Assembly: GCF_001936115.1 (NCBI RefSeq)
Contig: NZ_MPDM01000004.1
Coordinates: forward strand, 168,146-232,145
DNA: 64,000 bases
Direction: 5' to 3'
From: Boudabousia marimammalium
GTDB lineage: Bacteria > Actinomycetota > Actinomycetes > Actinomycetales > Actinomycetaceae
Shown here: positions 63,662 through 64,000 of the stretch, piece by piece
Numbering within the stretch: position 1 is the first letter of the stretch
How the letters are laid out: every line of letters begins with the position of its first letter
The notes under the pieces: generated by a model
What the model saw: the letters and a program-made list of their open reading frames with translations, nothing else
Told to the model about the DNA's origin: nothing
Database searches by the model: none
Position numbers and translations under genes: made by a program

Positions 63662-63892
63662 AATGTGCTTTCGCTAGCAGAAAACGAATGTATCTACTAT
63701 ACATCACACTTAGGAAACCCTGCCCTAATTAGGCAACGTTGCCCTAATCAAACAAATTTTCGTTGGTGGGGGGGGGCTCGAGGGTTGTCGGTGTTGCTGT
63801 CACCGTCTGTGTTCAAGGAATTAACGGCAGGAGAGTTTGCTGATTTAACCGCTTGAGTACTCACCTTATCTGTGGCGGTGGGTGGGGAATTG
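63662..63892. other. Intergenic region between feoB and the rRNA end
   Basis: It holds the feoB promoter (TATAGT on the minus strand at 63701-63696), the iron boxes at 63710-63747, a run of nine G at 63768-63776, and about 110 bp without recognisable features. A 63-codon frame at 63665-63856 runs across the promoter and boxes and has no ribosome site, so I do not call it. Confidence 0.6.
63710..63747 (-). promoter_or_regulatory. Two abutting DtxR/IdeR-type iron boxes upstream of feoB
   Basis: TTAGGAAACCCTGCCCTAA (63710-63728) and TTAGGCAACGTTGCCCTAA (63729-63747) both fit TTAGG-N9-CCTAA, the 19-bp iron box of DtxR/IdeR repressors, and lie end to end without a gap. They start 9 bp upstream of the feoB -10 hexamer and cover the -35 region, so iron-loaded repressor should block the promoter. 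Confidence 0.85.
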
Positions 63893-63936
63893 TTTTAGGG
63901 GATAAACACGGTGTTGTTCGTGTTTATCCCCTAAAA
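63893..63936 (-). terminator. Terminator of the rRNA operon
   Basis: A perfect 17-bp stem (63893-63909 with 63920-63936) with a 10-nt loop lies 22 bp beyond the 5S 3' end on the minus strand. The stem itself begins and ends in A/T runs. Confidence 0.82.
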
Positions 63937-63957
63937 ACTGTTTTCTTATGTTTAATG

Positions 63958-64000
63958 TGGCGGCGTCTTACTCTCCCACACCCTAGCGAGTGCAGTACCA
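63958..64000 (-). rRNA. rrf: 5S ribosomal RNA, 3' end (partial)
   Basis: The minus strand reads TGGTACTGCACTCGCTAGGG, then TGTGGGAGAGTAAGACGCCGCC, which is the conserved 3' half of actinobacterial 5S rRNA. The rest of the gene, and presumably the rRNA operon, continue beyond the right edge. Confidence 0.93.

Noticed and set aside
63665..63856. 63-codon frame on the plus strand
   Set aside because: It runs through the feoB promoter, both iron boxes and the G9 tract, has no ribosome site, and its translation is low in sense.

Overview
The window is a chromosomal segment of a moderate-G+C actinobacterium, most likely an Actinomycetaceae member (Varibaculum/Mobiluncus/Actinomyces-like). The grounds are two adjacent active clpP genes followed by clpX, a Zn-free 56-residue bL32, a DUF3516-type Ski2-like helicase, an RpiB of the mycobacterial type (GGSGNGEQ), TTAGG-N9-CCTAA iron boxes, a LAXTG-type sortase motif, and many genes whose start codon lies 6-7 nt from a -10 hexamer (leaderless transcripts). 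No phage, insertion sequence or CRISPR array was seen. The genus is an inference.

Layout. 1-7.5 kb: thiamine-binding protein, GH20 hexosaminidase, the lepA-trmB-hemW operon with ATGA overlaps, and a dicarboxylate/amino-acid symporter. 7.6-12 kb: rpsT, then comEA-comEC-holA on the minus strand. 12.1-17.6 kb: proC, valS and a long-chain acyl-CoA ligase. 17.7-24.1 kb: tig, clpP1, clpP2, clpX, chorismate mutase, a ROK regulator and rpmF. 24.3-26.8 kb: a YigZ/IMPACT protein and cysK-cysE behind a Cys-codon leader peptide. 26.8-35.2 kb: rpiB/pepO on a 45-bp divergent promoter, a split glucose/GlcNAc-type PTS (IIC opposite IIB-IIA), malQ and tesB. 35.3-39.3 kb: ettA, an ssb gene with a disrupted 5' end, and a sortase-anchored PEPS-repeat surface protein. 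39.4-48.3 kb: tRNA-Arg, orn, tRNA-His, an ATP-grasp enzyme, and an envelope cluster (murA, two plsC, gpsA, ddl) interrupted by an opposite-strand lipoprotein. 48-53.6 kb: tRNA-Glu, tRNA-Gln, gltX, a FAH-family protein and two AGCS symporters. 53.8-64 kb: helicase, ilvE, an AspT/YidE-type transporter, a ThrE exporter, an iron-uptake operon (feoB, Cys-rich protein, feoA) behind two abutting DtxR/IdeR-type boxes, and the 3' end of a 5S rRNA gene.

The most novel signal is a 28-bp element present twice in the window (25 of 28 positions identical by eye), upstream of comEA-comEC-holA and upstream of the surface-protein/ssb unit. Each copy holds two DnaA-box-like nonamers exactly 15 bp apart. It suggests one control circuit joining the DNA-uptake genes to a cell-wall-anchored protein and a second SSB, possibly a competence regulon. 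Other points of interest are the cysteine attenuator, the tandem iron boxes, widespread leaderless promoters, a FAH protein that has lost metal-binding glutamates, and a ComEC without its nuclease-like domain. All calls come from reading the sequence; no database search was run.
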